Numbered from the stretch's first letter, positions 9,901 to 18,136 are shown. The stretch is DNA of 64,000 nucleotides from Flavobacteriales bacterium (GCA_016715895.1 JADJXH010000004.1:62001-126000); one strand, 5' to 3'. Notes: a model not told the origin generated them from the letters alone. Translations and numbers: made by a program.

Positions 9901-10342
9901 GCCGGAAAAACTGAGCGGCGCCCTGCACCGCACGGCCACCTGGATGCGGTCCAGCGTGCTGATGAACGATGGCACCGGTCGGTTCAGCATCCGGGCCTTG
10001 CCGGTGGAGGCGCAGTTCGCTCCGGTGAACGGCCTGGTGGCGCTCGACGTGAACGCCGATGGCCGGATGGACCTCGTGACCGCTGGCAACCACTGGGGCG
10101 CCGAGGTGGAGACCGTGCGCTACGATGCAGGGCGCGGGTGCGTGCTGCTCGGCGACGGCAAAGGGGGGTTCACCCCGCTCACGCCCAAGGCCTCGGGCTT
10201 CTTCGCCGGCGGCAATGCGAGGGACCTTGCGGTGCTGCGCATGGGCCCGGACCGCACCCCGGTGGTGATCGTGGCCGACCATGGCGGTCCACCCGCCGCC
10301 TTCACCGTGGGCCGCCCGGTCAGCGCGCTTTCCGCAAGGTGA
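6992..10342 (+). CDS. FG-GAP/VCBS-repeat lipoprotein with ASPIC/UnbV domain (paralogue 2)
   Basis: 1116 residues, exactly the length of the preceding gene and collinear with it throughout, so the pair is a tandem duplication that has since diverged. The lipobox Cys is residue 17 (LLIGCGP). FG-GAP blades with DxNGDG or DxDGDG calcium loops run on both sides of an ASPIC/UnbV domain (LGARVILRHRG to MEVRWPDGR). Shared signatures include RECSSQQC, a cysteine pair in the second propeller. The role is probably ligand binding at the cell surface. The 3' end overlaps the convergent histidine kinase by 23 bp. Confidence 0.85.
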   Translation: MSLRTVLLSLIALLIGCGPVDEGTGMATPSAQGPLFEALPTDSTGITFTNRLEESPSMNYFTYIYAYNGGGVGAGDINGDGLTDLYFTGNQQRDRLYLNKGGMRFEDITGTALGADPGGWRTGVAMADVNGDGHLDIYVCRSGPTTDTALTRNLLYLNNGDLTFTEAAHALGVADTSHSTQAAFLDVEGDGDLDLFVINHPRDRLTRVSVSQVKAGIAAGTAPSNRLFVQEDGRFREATRVHGLMDFSFSLGVSVAHLDDDDRPDLYVANDFDVADALYTNEGGTFRDVVKERTRHVSNFGMGCDVADINNDGLADIVVLDMMADDHVRNKTNMGSMSPQAFWSIVAAGQQFQYMVNTLQLNNGNGTFSEIAQLAGIARTDWSWAPLLADLDNDGWKDLMVTNGFKHDIRNNDYQQQVYRGLKSGEDFYRSLDLVPSTRIRNYLFRNEGADSTGRARLTFADSSQAWGFTEPLNSNGAAYADLDNDGDLDLVINNIDAPASVYANRARERHPDRHYLRVALKQRGRDALGARVILRHRGSVQVQELSPVRGYQSAVEPVLHFGLGPIPVVDSMEVRWPDGRYTLVRHVQADRLMMLDDRDAGPPPARGPERAPLLAADPALIPDGVVHRDPTYDDFGLEVLLPHKMSELGPMLAVADVNGDGLDDLWMGGGRGQAPVLMLQTASGTLQVARNAHPLTGEGQELLGARFIDGDGDGDQDLLVIAGSNEDDLRSAAFRHHYLRNDGTGRFTRVEDALPPMMTSGQRADAADIDGDGDLDLFLGGRQTPAHYPFAPRSYLLLNDGTGRFTDATEQLARDLMGPGMVSDARFADLDGDHDPDLILVGEWMPVMVMMNAGGRFTNATAAAGLEGTTGWWNSLCATDLDGDGDVDLAAGNLGWNSKFKADATHPVHVYWADMDGNGRSDIVLAKEKAGHQIPVRGRECSSQQCPVIMQRFPTYEAFANADLQAIYTPEKLSGALHRTATWMRSSVLMNDGTGRFSIRALPVEAQFAPVNGLVALDVNADGRMDLVTAGNHWGAEVETVRYDAGRGCVLLGDGKGGFTPLTPKASGFFAGGNARDLAVLRMGPDRTPVVIVADHGGPPAAFTVGRPVSALSAR

Positions 10343-11357
10343 ACGCGAAGGTGCTGCCCCGCCCTTCCTCGCTCTTCACGGTGATGGCCTGCCCGTGCGC
10401 GTCCACGATGTGCTTTACGATCGCAAGGCCCAGGCCGCTGCCGCCCTCATTGCGCGAACGGCTTTTCCCCACCCGGTAGAACCGCTCGAACAGGCGGGGC
10501 AGGTGCTCTTCGCTGATGCCGATGCCGTTGTCGCTCACCTCCACCAGCACGCGCTCATCCAGATCGTCCACGCTCACCACGCAGTGGCCGCCCGGGCGAC
10601 CGTAGTTCACCCCGTTCACGAAGAGGTTCACGAACACCTGGATCAGCCGGTCCTTGTCGCCGAGGACCATGAGCTCGTCAGGCACCTTGTCCACCAGGGT
10701 GATGCCTTTCTCCCGGGCCTGCAGCTCAACGTCCTCCAGGGCCTCTTCCACCACCTCACGAAGGGGGATGCGATGCAGGCGCAGGTCCATCACCCCGCTC
10801 TCGAGCTTGGTGATCAGGTCGAGGTCCTCCACGATCTTGATCAGCCGGTCCACCCCGTGACTTGCGCGGGTCAGGAAATCACGATTGACCTTTTCATCCT
10901 CCAGCCCCCCCTCCAGCAGGGTCAGGATGTAGCCCTGGATGTTGAAGATCGGGGTCTTGAGCTCATGGGCCAGATTGCCGATGAACTCCCTGCGGAACTT
11001 CTCACGCTCCTTGAGCTCGGTGATCTCACTTCGCCGGGCGCTGGCCCATTCCGCCACCTCACCTTCCACCCGGCCGAGCACATCCTCGCCCGGGCCCACA
11101 CTGACCGGTGCTTCGGACGGGCCGCGGAGCCCCTGAACGGTCTTATAGATGCCCCGGATCCTGCCCTGGATGAAGCGATCGAGCCCGTAGTTCAGCAGCG
11201 GATAGGACGCCAGCATGGCCGCACCGCCCATGGCCAGGACCTGTGCCGTGCGCGGCAGGTCGTCCGGACCCGTCACCAGGAACGCGCACACCGCCACCAC
11301 CGCACCGATCACCAGGGTGAGGAGGACGGTGAGCTGGCGGGCCGTGAACGCGCGCAT
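10320..11357 (-). CDS. Orphan sensor histidine kinase, PhoR-like
   Basis: 345 residues from the ATG at 11357. Two membrane segments lie at about residues 7-28 and 37-56, with almost no periplasmic loop, then a HAMP-like linker. The dimerisation/phosphoacceptor helix reads NLAHELKTPIFNIQGYI. The ATPase domain has an N box (NLFVNGVNYG), a G1 box (DNGIGISEEHL) and a G2 box (GGSGLGLAIVKHI). The small sensor region and HELKTPIFNIQGY resemble Bacteroidota PhoR-type kinases. No response regulator gene is adjacent. It is divergent from a Na/Pi cotransporter with a PhoU-like tail, which fits a phosphate-related role but does not prove it. Confidence 0.85.
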   Translation of the reverse strand: MRAFTARQLTVLLTLVIGAVVAVCAFLVTGPDDLPRTAQVLAMGGAAMLASYPLLNYGLDRFIQGRIRGIYKTVQGLRGPSEAPVSVGPGEDVLGRVEGEVAEWASARRSEITELKEREKFRREFIGNLAHELKTPIFNIQGYILTLLEGGLEDEKVNRDFLTRASHGVDRLIKIVEDLDLITKLESGVMDLRLHRIPLREVVEEALEDVELQAREKGITLVDKVPDELMVLGDKDRLIQVFVNLFVNGVNYGRPGGHCVVSVDDLDERVLVEVSDNGIGISEEHLPRLFERFYRVGKSRSRNEGGSGLGLAIVKHIVDAHGQAITVKSEEGRGSTFAFTLRKAR

Positions 11358-11366
11358 GGAGGCCGC

Positions 11367-11374
11367 CAAAGATA
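11367..11374 (-). promoter_or_regulatory. Bacteroidota -7 promoter element for the histidine kinase
   Basis: TATCTTTG on the minus strand, an exact TAnnTTTG match nine bases before the ATG at 11357. It favours that start over the upstream one at 11396. Confidence 0.55.
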
Positions 11375-11457
11375 CCCGGCCAGTGGCGCGGAGCATCGAA
11401 AAGCCGCGCCGGACGTGGGATTTAATGCTCCGTTAACATGCCCCCGGACGACCCCGG

Positions 11458-11465
11458 TACCTTTG
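11458..11465 (+). promoter_or_regulatory. Bacteroidota -7 promoter element for the Na/Pi cotransporter
   Basis: TACCTTTG, an exact TAnnTTTG match 29 bases before the ATG at 11495. Confidence 0.55.
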
Positions 11466-11494
11466 GGCACCGCTGACCCGAAGGTGGTCGCCCC

Positions 11495-13180
11495 ATGCCG
11501 TTCGGTATTCTCGCATTTCTGAAGCTCGCAGGCTCCCTCGGGCTTTTCATCTATGGCATGAAGGTGATGAGCGAGGGCCTTCAGAAGATGGCCGGCACCG
11601 GCATGCGCGCGGCGCTGAACGCCATGACCAGGGCCCGCTGGAAGGGTGTGCTCACCGGAATGGGCATCACCGCCGTGCTGCAGTACTCCAGCGCCACCAC
11701 GGTGATGGTGGTGAGCTTTGTGAACGCCGGGCTGATGAACTTGCGCCAGGCCATTCCGGTGATCATGGGGGCCAACATCGGCACCACGCTGAAGGCCCTG
11801 CTGATCAGCGTGCTGGGCTTCGCCTCGCTGCCCCTCGCCGAGCTGTGCATCCCGATCATCGGCGTGGCCTTCCCCTTGATGTTCCTGCGCAACGACCGCT
11901 GGAAGCGTGTGGCGCAGTTCCTGATCGGCTTCGCGCTGCTGTTCCTGGGCCTTGATTTCCTGCGAACCAACGTGCCCGTGCTGAGCCCTGAGGCGCTCTA
12001 TTTCCTGCGCGACCTGGGGGACAACGGCGTGTTCAGCATCCTCCTCTTCGTGTTCTTCGGTCTCTTCCTCGCGGTGGTCATCCAGAGCTCGAGCGCCGCG
12101 CTCGCCCTGACCATGGTGCTTTGTGAGAACGGCACCATCGGCTACCCCATGGCGGCGGCCATCGTGCTCGGCGAGAACATCGGGACCACCATCACCGCCA
12201 ACGTGGCCGCGTTGGTGGGCAATGTGTATGCGAAACGCGCCGCGCGCGCGCACCTCATGTTCAATGTCGTCGGTGTGCTTTGGGCCCTGCTGCTCTTCAG
12301 CCCGATCCTCCGCGGCATCGCATGGGTCGTACAGGAAGGCACCGGCGGCTCACCGTTCACCGATGTGCATGCGGTGAAGTATGGCCTGGCCTGGTTCCAT
12401 GTGCTGTTCAACACCGTGAACACCCTGCTCCTGATCAGCCTGGTGCCCTTCCTAGAACTGCTCGTGACGCGCATGGTGCCGAGCCGGGGCGAGGCCGACG
12501 AGGAGCACCGGTTGGAGTACATCGATACCGACGTACCCCTGCCGGCCGAGCTCACCGAACTGGAGGCACGACGGGAGATCGTGAAGCTCGGGCGCCTGTG
12601 CGGCCGCATGCTTGACATGACCCGCGACCTGCTCACCGTCACCGCTGCCGGCGAACGCGAACGACTGCTGCGCCGCATCGCCCGCTACGAGGAGATCACC
12701 GACCGGATGGAACTGGAGGTGGGCCGCTACCTGACCAAGACCGGTGCCGAGGTGCGGGACGAAGCCTACAGTTCGCGCATCAGGGCCCTGCTGGCCATCG
12801 CCGGTGACCTGGAACGTGTGGGCGACATCTTCTTCCAGATGAGCAAGGCCCTGGAGCGCCGCTCGGACGACCGCCTCTGGTTCACGCCCGAACAGCGCAA
12901 CAACCTGCTGGAGATCATGGCCTTGCTGGAGAAGGCCTTCGCGGTGATGCACCGCAACCTGGTGGGTGATGGAACGAACGTGGCCCTGGACCAGGCCGTG
13001 ATGGTGGAGGAGCAGATCAACCAGATGCGCGACCAGCTGCGCAAAGCCCACCTGCGCAGCATCGAGAGCGGCGACTACAACGTGCGCAGCGGTCTGGTGT
13101 ACACCGATCTGTTCAACAGCTGCGAGAAGGTGGGCGACCACCTCATCAACGTTTCGGAGGCCTTGAGCGGCGAGTTCTGA
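11495..13180 (+). CDS. Na/Pi cotransporter family protein with PhoU-like C-terminal domain
   Basis: 561 residues. The N-terminal membrane part carries the two inverted Na/Pi-cotransport repeats. The first has QYSSATTVMVVSFVNAG and GANIGTTLKALL; the second has IQSSSAALALTMVL and LGENIGTTITANVAAL. These are the QSS-type phosphate and sodium sites of the NptA/SLC34-like family. The last 190 or so residues form a helical PhoU-like domain (near SSRIRALLAIAGDLERVGDIF). It probably moves phosphate across the inner membrane with sodium. It is divergent from the histidine kinase and convergent with the lipoprotein gene at 13189, eight bases away. Confidence 0.9.
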   Translation: MPFGILAFLKLAGSLGLFIYGMKVMSEGLQKMAGTGMRAALNAMTRARWKGVLTGMGITAVLQYSSATTVMVVSFVNAGLMNLRQAIPVIMGANIGTTLKALLISVLGFASLPLAELCIPIIGVAFPLMFLRNDRWKRVAQFLIGFALLFLGLDFLRTNVPVLSPEALYFLRDLGDNGVFSILLFVFFGLFLAVVIQSSSAALALTMVLCENGTIGYPMAAAIVLGENIGTTITANVAALVGNVYAKRAARAHLMFNVVGVLWALLLFSPILRGIAWVVQEGTGGSPFTDVHAVKYGLAWFHVLFNTVNTLLLISLVPFLELLVTRMVPSRGEADEEHRLEYIDTDVPLPAELTELEARREIVKLGRLCGRMLDMTRDLLTVTAAGERERLLRRIARYEEITDRMELEVGRYLTKTGAEVRDEAYSSRIRALLAIAGDLERVGDIFFQMSKALERRSDDRLWFTPEQRNNLLEIMALLEKAFAVMHRNLVGDGTNVALDQAVMVEEQINQMRDQLRKAHLRSIESGDYNVRSGLVYTDLFNSCEKVGDHLINVSEALSGEF

Positions 13181-13188
13181 GGACCCGA

Positions 13189-13668
13189 TCAGGGCAGCAC
13201 CACCGGGCCGGTGCTGATCGTGTTGCTCTCATGCAGCGCACGGTCCACCAGCTTCACCACGTACCGCACCGTATCGAACGGCGTGTTGGGAATGGTGGGC
13301 CAGGGCGTCAGGGCCACGGCCATCTCCCCTTCCAGCGTCTTGTCCTGCCCTGACGGGGTGATCACCGGCACCCGGTAGTAGAGGGGCAGCAGCAGGGCCG
13401 GCCGCACCCACACCCCGTTCTGCAGCTCTTCGTAATCGAGGAACAGGTTGTAGAACCACGGCGCCACATCATACGGTGGCAGAGTGTCGCGCTGGCCCAG
13501 GCCGATGTCGCCATCCCCGTCGGTGAAGGTGATCACCAACGAGGCGGAATCCCCGTACGTGGTGAACGACTTGAGCTCGATCCGGGGCTCCACGGGGAAC
13601 TCCTCGGTGCGCTGGCAGCCCGCCGCAAGCAGAAGCAGCGCCAGCGCTCCAGCTACCTTTGAGGACAT
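13189..13668 (-). CDS. Small lipoprotein of unknown function
   Basis: 159 residues with a lipoprotein signal (MSSKVAGALALLLLAAGC). The body contains a calcium-loop-like FTDGDGDIG and a beta-rich region ending SNTISTGPVVLP. It resembles small Bacteroidota lipoproteins annotated only as hypothetical. I chose the ATG at 13668 for the clean lipobox. The ATG at 13686 (MHGFGTMSSKV) is an equally possible start, because a TACTTTTG promoter element ends only five bases before it. The frame is open further upstream, but that part would overlap the divergent LuxE-like gene. Confidence 0.7.
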   Translation of the reverse strand: MSSKVAGALALLLLAAGCQRTEEFPVEPRIELKSFTTYGDSASLVITFTDGDGDIGLGQRDTLPPYDVAPWFYNLFLDYEELQNGVWVRPALLLPLYYRVPVITPSGQDKTLEGEMAVALTPWPTIPNTPFDTVRYVVKLVDRALHESNTISTGPVVLP

Positions 13669-13691
13669 CGTTCCGAACCCGTGCATCACTC

Positions 13692-13699
13692 CAAAAGTA
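13692..13699 (-). promoter_or_regulatory. Bacteroidota -7 promoter element for the small lipoprotein
   Basis: TACTTTTG on the minus strand, an exact TAnnTTTG match. It lies 5 or 23 bases before the two candidate ATGs of the lipoprotein gene. Confidence 0.5.
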
Positions 13700-13720
13700 C
13701 GGCACTGAGCGCCGTTGGCC

Positions 13721-14722
13721 ATGACCGCTGACGCGTGGTCGTCCTGGATGGAACGGCCCTTCGCGGTCGACGGTCCCGGAACGTTCAACGCGCTGGCGCT
13801 CGATCTATTTCGACTTCACGCCACGCAGAACCCGGTCTATCGGACGTTTCTGAAGGGCCTGCGCATCGGTCCGGACCAGGTGCGCACGGTGGAGGCCATC
13901 CCGTTCCTGCCGATCCAGGCGTTCCGCGATCATCGGGTGCTGCTGGAGGGGTTGGCGCCGGTCCTCACCTTCACCAGCAGCGGCACCACCGAGGCCATCA
14001 CCGCACGGCATCACCTGCCATGGCCGTCGCTCTACGAACGATCGTTCATGACCAGCTTCCTGAACGCCTTGGGAGACCCGCGTTCCTGGCGGATCATCGC
14101 GCTGCTGCCAGCCTACCTGGAGCGGCCGGACAGCTCGCTCGTGCACATGGCCCAACGGCTGGTGGAGGCCAGTGGCGACCCCCTCGGCGGCCTGTACCTG
14201 AACCAATACGCACAGGTGGCGGACCTGCTCCGTCGGTCGGAGGAGGAAGGGCGCAGCACGCTTCTGCTCGGTGTGCCCTTCGCCCTGCTGGACCTGGCCG
14301 AGCGCCATCCCATGCCCTTGCGCAACGTGCACATCGTGGAGACCGGAGGCATGAAAGGACGCCGACCGGAGCTGGTGCGCGAGGACCTGCACCACCGGCT
14401 GCGTGAGGCCTTCGGGGTGGATCGTGTGGGCGGCGAGTACGGCATGACCGAGCTGCTGAGCCAGGCGTGGAGCGCGGGCGAAGGCCATTACCGCTGTCCC
14501 CCCTGGATGGCCGTGCGCATCCGCGAGGTCAACGACCCGTTCTCACCGCAGCAGGTGGGACGCACCGGTGGCATCGACATCATCGACCTGTGCAACATCG
14601 CCAGCTGTCCCTTCATCAGCACCCAGGACCTGGGCCGCATGCACGAGGACGGCAGCTTCGAGGTCCTGGGGCGGTTCGACCACAGCGATGTCCGGGGATG
14701 CAACCTGCTGGCGGAGGCCTGA
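13721..14722 (+). CDS. LuxE-like acyl-protein synthetase / acyltransferase
   Basis: 333 residues from the ATG at 13721; a TTG two codons earlier is possible. It is a member of the adenylate-forming LuxE/PaaK-like fold. It has the phosphate-binding loop TFTSSGTTE near residues 86-94, the adenylate motif GEYGMTE near 239-245, and a C-terminal QDLGRM/FEVLGRFDHSD segment. In luminous bacteria LuxE activates fatty acids for LuxC, but no luxC or luxD homologue is present here, so this is the stand-alone Bacteroidota type of unknown substrate. It may activate a carboxylic acid for envelope or secondary-lipid synthesis. It ends three bases from the convergent nfu gene. Confidence 0.75.
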   Translation: MTADAWSSWMERPFAVDGPGTFNALALDLFRLHATQNPVYRTFLKGLRIGPDQVRTVEAIPFLPIQAFRDHRVLLEGLAPVLTFTSSGTTEAITARHHLPWPSLYERSFMTSFLNALGDPRSWRIIALLPAYLERPDSSLVHMAQRLVEASGDPLGGLYLNQYAQVADLLRRSEEEGRSTLLLGVPFALLDLAERHPMPLRNVHIVETGGMKGRRPELVREDLHHRLREAFGVDRVGGEYGMTELLSQAWSAGEGHYRCPPWMAVRIREVNDPFSPQQVGRTGGIDIIDLCNIASCPFISTQDLGRMHEDGSFEVLGRFDHSDVRGCNLLAEA

Positions 14723-14725
14723 GGC

Positions 14726-15340
14726 TCACAGTTCCTCGGCCACGACCTCGCGCACACCGGGCACCATCTGCTTGAGCAGGTTCTCCACCCCGCCCTTCAG
14801 CGTCACCATGCTGCTCGGGCATCCGCTGCACGAGCCGCGCAGGGTCACCGTCACCACCCCGTCGCGGAACGAACGGAAGGCGATGTGACCGCCATCGCCC
14901 TCCACGGCAGGCCTTACATACTCCTCCAGGACGGCGATGATGCGCGCGTCCGTTTCGCCGGCAGGCTCCACATGGTCCATGGCCCTGTCGTTGGCCTCGG
15001 CGAGCGCACGAGCGGGCACATCCTCGTACAGCACACGGCCGTCGGTGCGCAGATGTTCCTGGATGAACTCGCGCAGTTCCAGGTGCACCATGTCCCAGCT
15101 CACGATGTCGTTCTTGGTCACCGTGATGAAGTTGCCCCCGATGAGCACGGCCGTGGTCATGGGCAGGTTGAACACCTTCTCGGCCAGCGGGGACACTCCC
15201 TGGGCCTGCTCGGGGGAGAGGAACTCCAGCACGCGGCCCTCGGGCAGCAGGGGCAGGCTGCTCACGAAACGCATGGTGGCCGGATTCGGCGTCATCTCGG
15301 CGTACACCGAGACGGGGGGGCGGGGCGTGGGTTCGGACAT
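14726..15340 (-). CDS. Nfu/NifU-type Fe-S cluster scaffold protein
   Basis: 204 residues. The N-terminal Nfu_N domain (TPNPATMRFV near residues 17-26) is followed by a C-terminal NifU-like domain with the cluster-binding CxxC in GSCSGCPSSM near 169-178. The protein assembles or carries a [4Fe-4S] cluster to client proteins in the cytoplasm. The ATG at 15340 lies seven bases downstream of a TAGCTTTG promoter element. Confidence 0.9.
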   Translation of the reverse strand: MSEPTPRPPVSVYAEMTPNPATMRFVSSLPLLPEGRVLEFLSPEQAQGVSPLAEKVFNLPMTTAVLIGGNFITVTKNDIVSWDMVHLELREFIQEHLRTDGRVLYEDVPARALAEANDRAMDHVEPAGETDARIIAVLEEYVRPAVEGDGGHIAFRSFRDGVVTVTLRGSCSGCPSSMVTLKGGVENLLKQMVPGVREVVAEEL

Positions 15341-15347
15341 AGCAGAG

Positions 15348-15355
15348 CAAAGCTA
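15348..15355 (-). promoter_or_regulatory. Bacteroidota -7 promoter element for nfu
   Basis: TAGCTTTG on the minus strand, an exact TAnnTTTG match seven bases before the ATG. Confidence 0.55.
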
Positions 15356-15426
15356 GGACGCCAGGAAGCGGTGTTGGGTTCACAAGAAGCTCGCTTGAGA
15401 AGATGGACTTGCGGCTGGGACGCGCC

Positions 15427-15434
15427 TATTTTTG
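15427..15434 (+). promoter_or_regulatory. Bacteroidota -7 promoter element for the heavy-metal cassette
   Basis: TATTTTTG, an exact TAnnTTTG match six bases before the ATG at 15441. It is divergent from the nfu promoter and probably drives the small Cys-rich protein, the TonB receptor and the HMA protein. Confidence 0.5.
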
Positions 15435-15440
15435 CTGCCG

Positions 15441-15839
15441 ATGAAAGCGCTCCGTCGCAACCGCTGGATGCACGCCGCCCTGGCGGTCCTGCTCATCCTG
15501 GCCGCGGCGGCACCCGCCCTGTCGCGCATGACCTGCCTGGAGGCCGGTCACAGCCAGCTCGTCCTGGGTGATCTGCGCGATTGCTGCCCCGAACCCGAGG
15601 CCGCGTCCGGCGCCACGGTGAAGGCCCAGTGCTGCATAGCGACCACGGCCCATGCACGGCAGGACGCGTTCGTGCCCGCCCATCCGGTCGTCGCCGTGGC
15701 GCTCGATGGCTGGTCCCTGCCGGAGCCCTTGCTGGTCATGGCCGCGCTCTACCGGTCCCCTGAGGTGGCGGGGGGCAGCGGTCCGCCACCACTGGCCGCC
15801 CCCCGGCGGCTCGCACGGCTGCAAGTGCTGCGCATCTGA
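15441..15839 (+). CDS. Small Cys-rich membrane or exported protein (possible HYC_CC_PP family)
   Basis: 132 residues. A membrane or signal segment lies at about 10-27, followed by MTC, then CC (DCCPEP) and CC (QCCI) pairs and a GPPPLAAP stretch near the C-terminus. The order of Cys, CC and PP motifs, and the place upstream of a metal TonB receptor, recall the Bacteroidota HYC_CC_PP family, although the HYC triplet here reads MTC. The role is unknown and may be metal binding. It is probably cotranscribed with the two genes downstream. Assignment to the family is tentative. Confidence 0.55.
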   Translation: MKALRRNRWMHAALAVLLILAAAAPALSRMTCLEAGHSQLVLGDLRDCCPEPEAASGATVKAQCCIATTAHARQDAFVPAHPVVAVALDGWSLPEPLLVMAALYRSPEVAGGSGPPPLAAPRRLARLQVLRI

Positions 15840-15901
15840 TCATCGGACACCCTGTGGTTCCGGCCTTCACGGCCCAGGTCCCATCGTCCGATCGATCACC
15901 C

Positions 15902-18136
15902 ATGCATTCCTTCAAGACCCGGTTCCCCCTCGTCCTTCTCCTGCTGTGGACCCTGAGCGCGACCGCCCAGGATGCCACCGTCCGCGGGATCGTGCGTTCC
16001 GCGGCTGACGGGCGTGCCCTGCCCTATGCCACCGTGGGCTGGGCGGGCACCGTCGTGGCCACGTCCACCGACAGCGCCGGACGCTTCATCCTGCCGGCAC
16101 CGGCGGCCTTGCCCGCGGCCCTCATCACACGCATGGTGGGCTTCTCCACCGACACGATGCCCGTCCCCACGGTGCCCGCCGGGGAGTTGGGCATCACCCT
16201 TCGTCCTGTGGGGCAGTTGAAGGGCGTGGACGTGGTGGAGCGCACCAAGGGCACGACCCTGAGCACACGGTCGATCCTCAGCCAGGAGCAGCTCGGGGTG
16301 AAGGAACTGAAGCGTGCGGCCTGCTGTGACCTCAGCGAGAGCTTCGAGACCAATGCCACGGTGGATGCCAGCTTCAGCGATGCCATAAGCGGATCGAAGG
16401 TGCTGCGGATGCTCGGCCTGGACGGCAAGTACGCGCAGCTCAGCGTGGAGAACCTGCCGTTCGTGCGCGGCCTGAGCGCCAGTTCGGGGCTCACGCTCAT
16501 CCCCGGCACCTGGATCCACGCCATCAACCTCAGCAAGGGAGCGGGCACCGCGGTGAACGGCCCCAACGCGATCACCGGCCAGATCGACCTGTGCCTGTTG
16601 AACCCGCTGGATGAGCCGCCCCTTTTCGTGAACCTATACGGCAACAGCCAGGGCCGGGCGGAGGCCAACGTGCATGCCCGGCAGCGCATCGGACCCCACG
16701 CCGCCAACCTGGTGCTGGTGCATGGCAACTGGTTCAATGCGGAGATGGACCAGAACCGCGACGGCTTCATGGACATGCCCCGGACGAGGCGCATCAATGT
16801 GATGGACCGCTTCATGCATGCCCGCGAGGGCCGCACCACCCAGGTGGCTGTGCGCCATGTGGAGGATGTCCGCGAAGGGGGAAGCACCTTCAAGCACCTC
16901 GAGGGGCCGCACGACCATCATGCCGCATACGCGGTGGACATCCGCAATGTGATGACCGACGTGCTGGCCAAGCACGGCTTCGTGTTCCGCAACGACGCCA
17001 CCCGCAGCCTGGGCTTCGTCAGCGCGCTGCGCCGGCACGAACTGGCCTCGCGGTTCGGGGAGCGCCGTCATGAGGGGCTTCAGCTCAGCGGCTACATCAG
17101 CGGCATCTACCAGCAGCTCGCCCGGGGTGGCAAGGACCAGCTGAAGGCGGGGCTGAGCCTGCAGGTGGACGATTTCGAGGAGACCTTCCAGGACAGCAGC
17201 TTCGCGCGCAACGAGGTGATGCCCGGGATCTTCACGGAATACACGCTGCAGGCCGGTGATGTGGCCGTGGTGGCGGGCGTGCGGGCCGATCGCAACAGCT
17301 GGTACGGAACGGTGGCGAGCCCTCGGCTGCACGCCAAATGGGACATCGGCCCGCTCACGGTGGCCCGCGCCAGCCTGGGCCATGGCTTCCGCAGCACCAA
17401 CCCGCTGGTGGAGAACGCCGCCGTCCTGGCCAGTTCGCGCACGGTGGTGGTGGAGGACGAAGCCGGGCTGGAGCGGGCCTGGACCTTCGGCGGGGGTGGT
17501 CTGCACAAGTTCAAGTGGCTCGATCGCAAGTGGGCCCTGGGCCTTGACGCCTACCACACCCGCTTCACCTCCCAGCTGGTCGCCGATCTGGACCGGTCCC
17601 CGAGGCTCCTTGTGCTCTACATGATGAACGGGCCGAGCTATGCCACCAGCGTGCTGGCCGATGTGCAGGTGGAGCTCACCCGTGCACTGGACCTGAAGCT
17701 GAGCTACCGCTGGTACGATGTGGCCACCACCTACGATGGTGTGCTGCGCGAACGGCCCTTCACCCCACCGCACCGCGGCCTGGTGGACCTGGCGTGGGAG
17801 AGCCCGAACGAACGCTGGCGCGCGGACGCCTCGGTCAACTTCTTCAGCAGCTCGCGCATCCCGTGGACGACCGCGAACCCGGAGCCTTTCCGATTCCCCC
17901 GTCGATCGCCTGCCTATGCCACGCTGCACGCCCAGGTCACCTTCAGCTGGCGCACGTGGGAATTCTACCTCGGTGGGGAGAACCTCACCAGCGCCGGGCA
18001 GACCCGGCAGATCATCGCCCCCGAAGATCCCTATGGCCCGTATTTTGACGCCTCGCTGATCTGGGGCCCCACCGTGGGCGCCATGGTCTACGGCGGTCTG
18101 CGCTACACCCTCCGACCCACGAAGAACCCCTCATGA
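15902..18136 (+). CDS. TonB-dependent outer-membrane receptor, heavy-metal type
   Basis: 744 residues from the ATG at 15902. A signal peptide ends at TAQ near residue 22. A carboxypeptidase-regulatory-like beta domain (VRGIVRSAADGRALPYATV) spans about 25-100, the plug domain about 110-235, and the beta-barrel continues to the C-terminus. A CC pair in the plug (AACCDLSES) and a His cluster (GPHDHHAAY) may help with metal. The final barrel strands end near GGLRYTLRP. Its stop overlaps the start of the HMA gene (ATGA), so the two are probably translationally coupled; in Bacteroidota this pairing is usual for copper or other heavy-metal transport. The substrate is inferred from the neighbour only. 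Confidence 0.85.
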   Translation: MHSFKTRFPLVLLLLWTLSATAQDATVRGIVRSAADGRALPYATVGWAGTVVATSTDSAGRFILPAPAALPAALITRMVGFSTDTMPVPTVPAGELGITLRPVGQLKGVDVVERTKGTTLSTRSILSQEQLGVKELKRAACCDLSESFETNATVDASFSDAISGSKVLRMLGLDGKYAQLSVENLPFVRGLSASSGLTLIPGTWIHAINLSKGAGTAVNGPNAITGQIDLCLLNPLDEPPLFVNLYGNSQGRAEANVHARQRIGPHAANLVLVHGNWFNAEMDQNRDGFMDMPRTRRINVMDRFMHAREGRTTQVAVRHVEDVREGGSTFKHLEGPHDHHAAYAVDIRNVMTDVLAKHGFVFRNDATRSLGFVSALRRHELASRFGERRHEGLQLSGYISGIYQQLARGGKDQLKAGLSLQVDDFEETFQDSSFARNEVMPGIFTEYTLQAGDVAVVAGVRADRNSWYGTVASPRLHAKWDIGPLTVARASLGHGFRSTNPLVENAAVLASSRTVVVEDEAGLERAWTFGGGGLHKFKWLDRKWALGLDAYHTRFTSQLVADLDRSPRLLVLYMMNGPSYATSVLADVQVELTRALDLKLSYRWYDVATTYDGVLRERPFTPPHRGLVDLAWESPNERWRADASVNFFSSSRIPWTTANPEPFRFPRRSPAYATLHAQVTFSWRTWEFYLGGENLTSAGQTRQIIAPEDPYGPYFDASLIWGPTVGAMVYGGLRYTLRPTKNPS

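Noticed and set aside
13721..14722. Bioluminescence operon
   Set aside because: Only a LuxE-like protein is present; luxA, luxB, luxC and luxD are absent.
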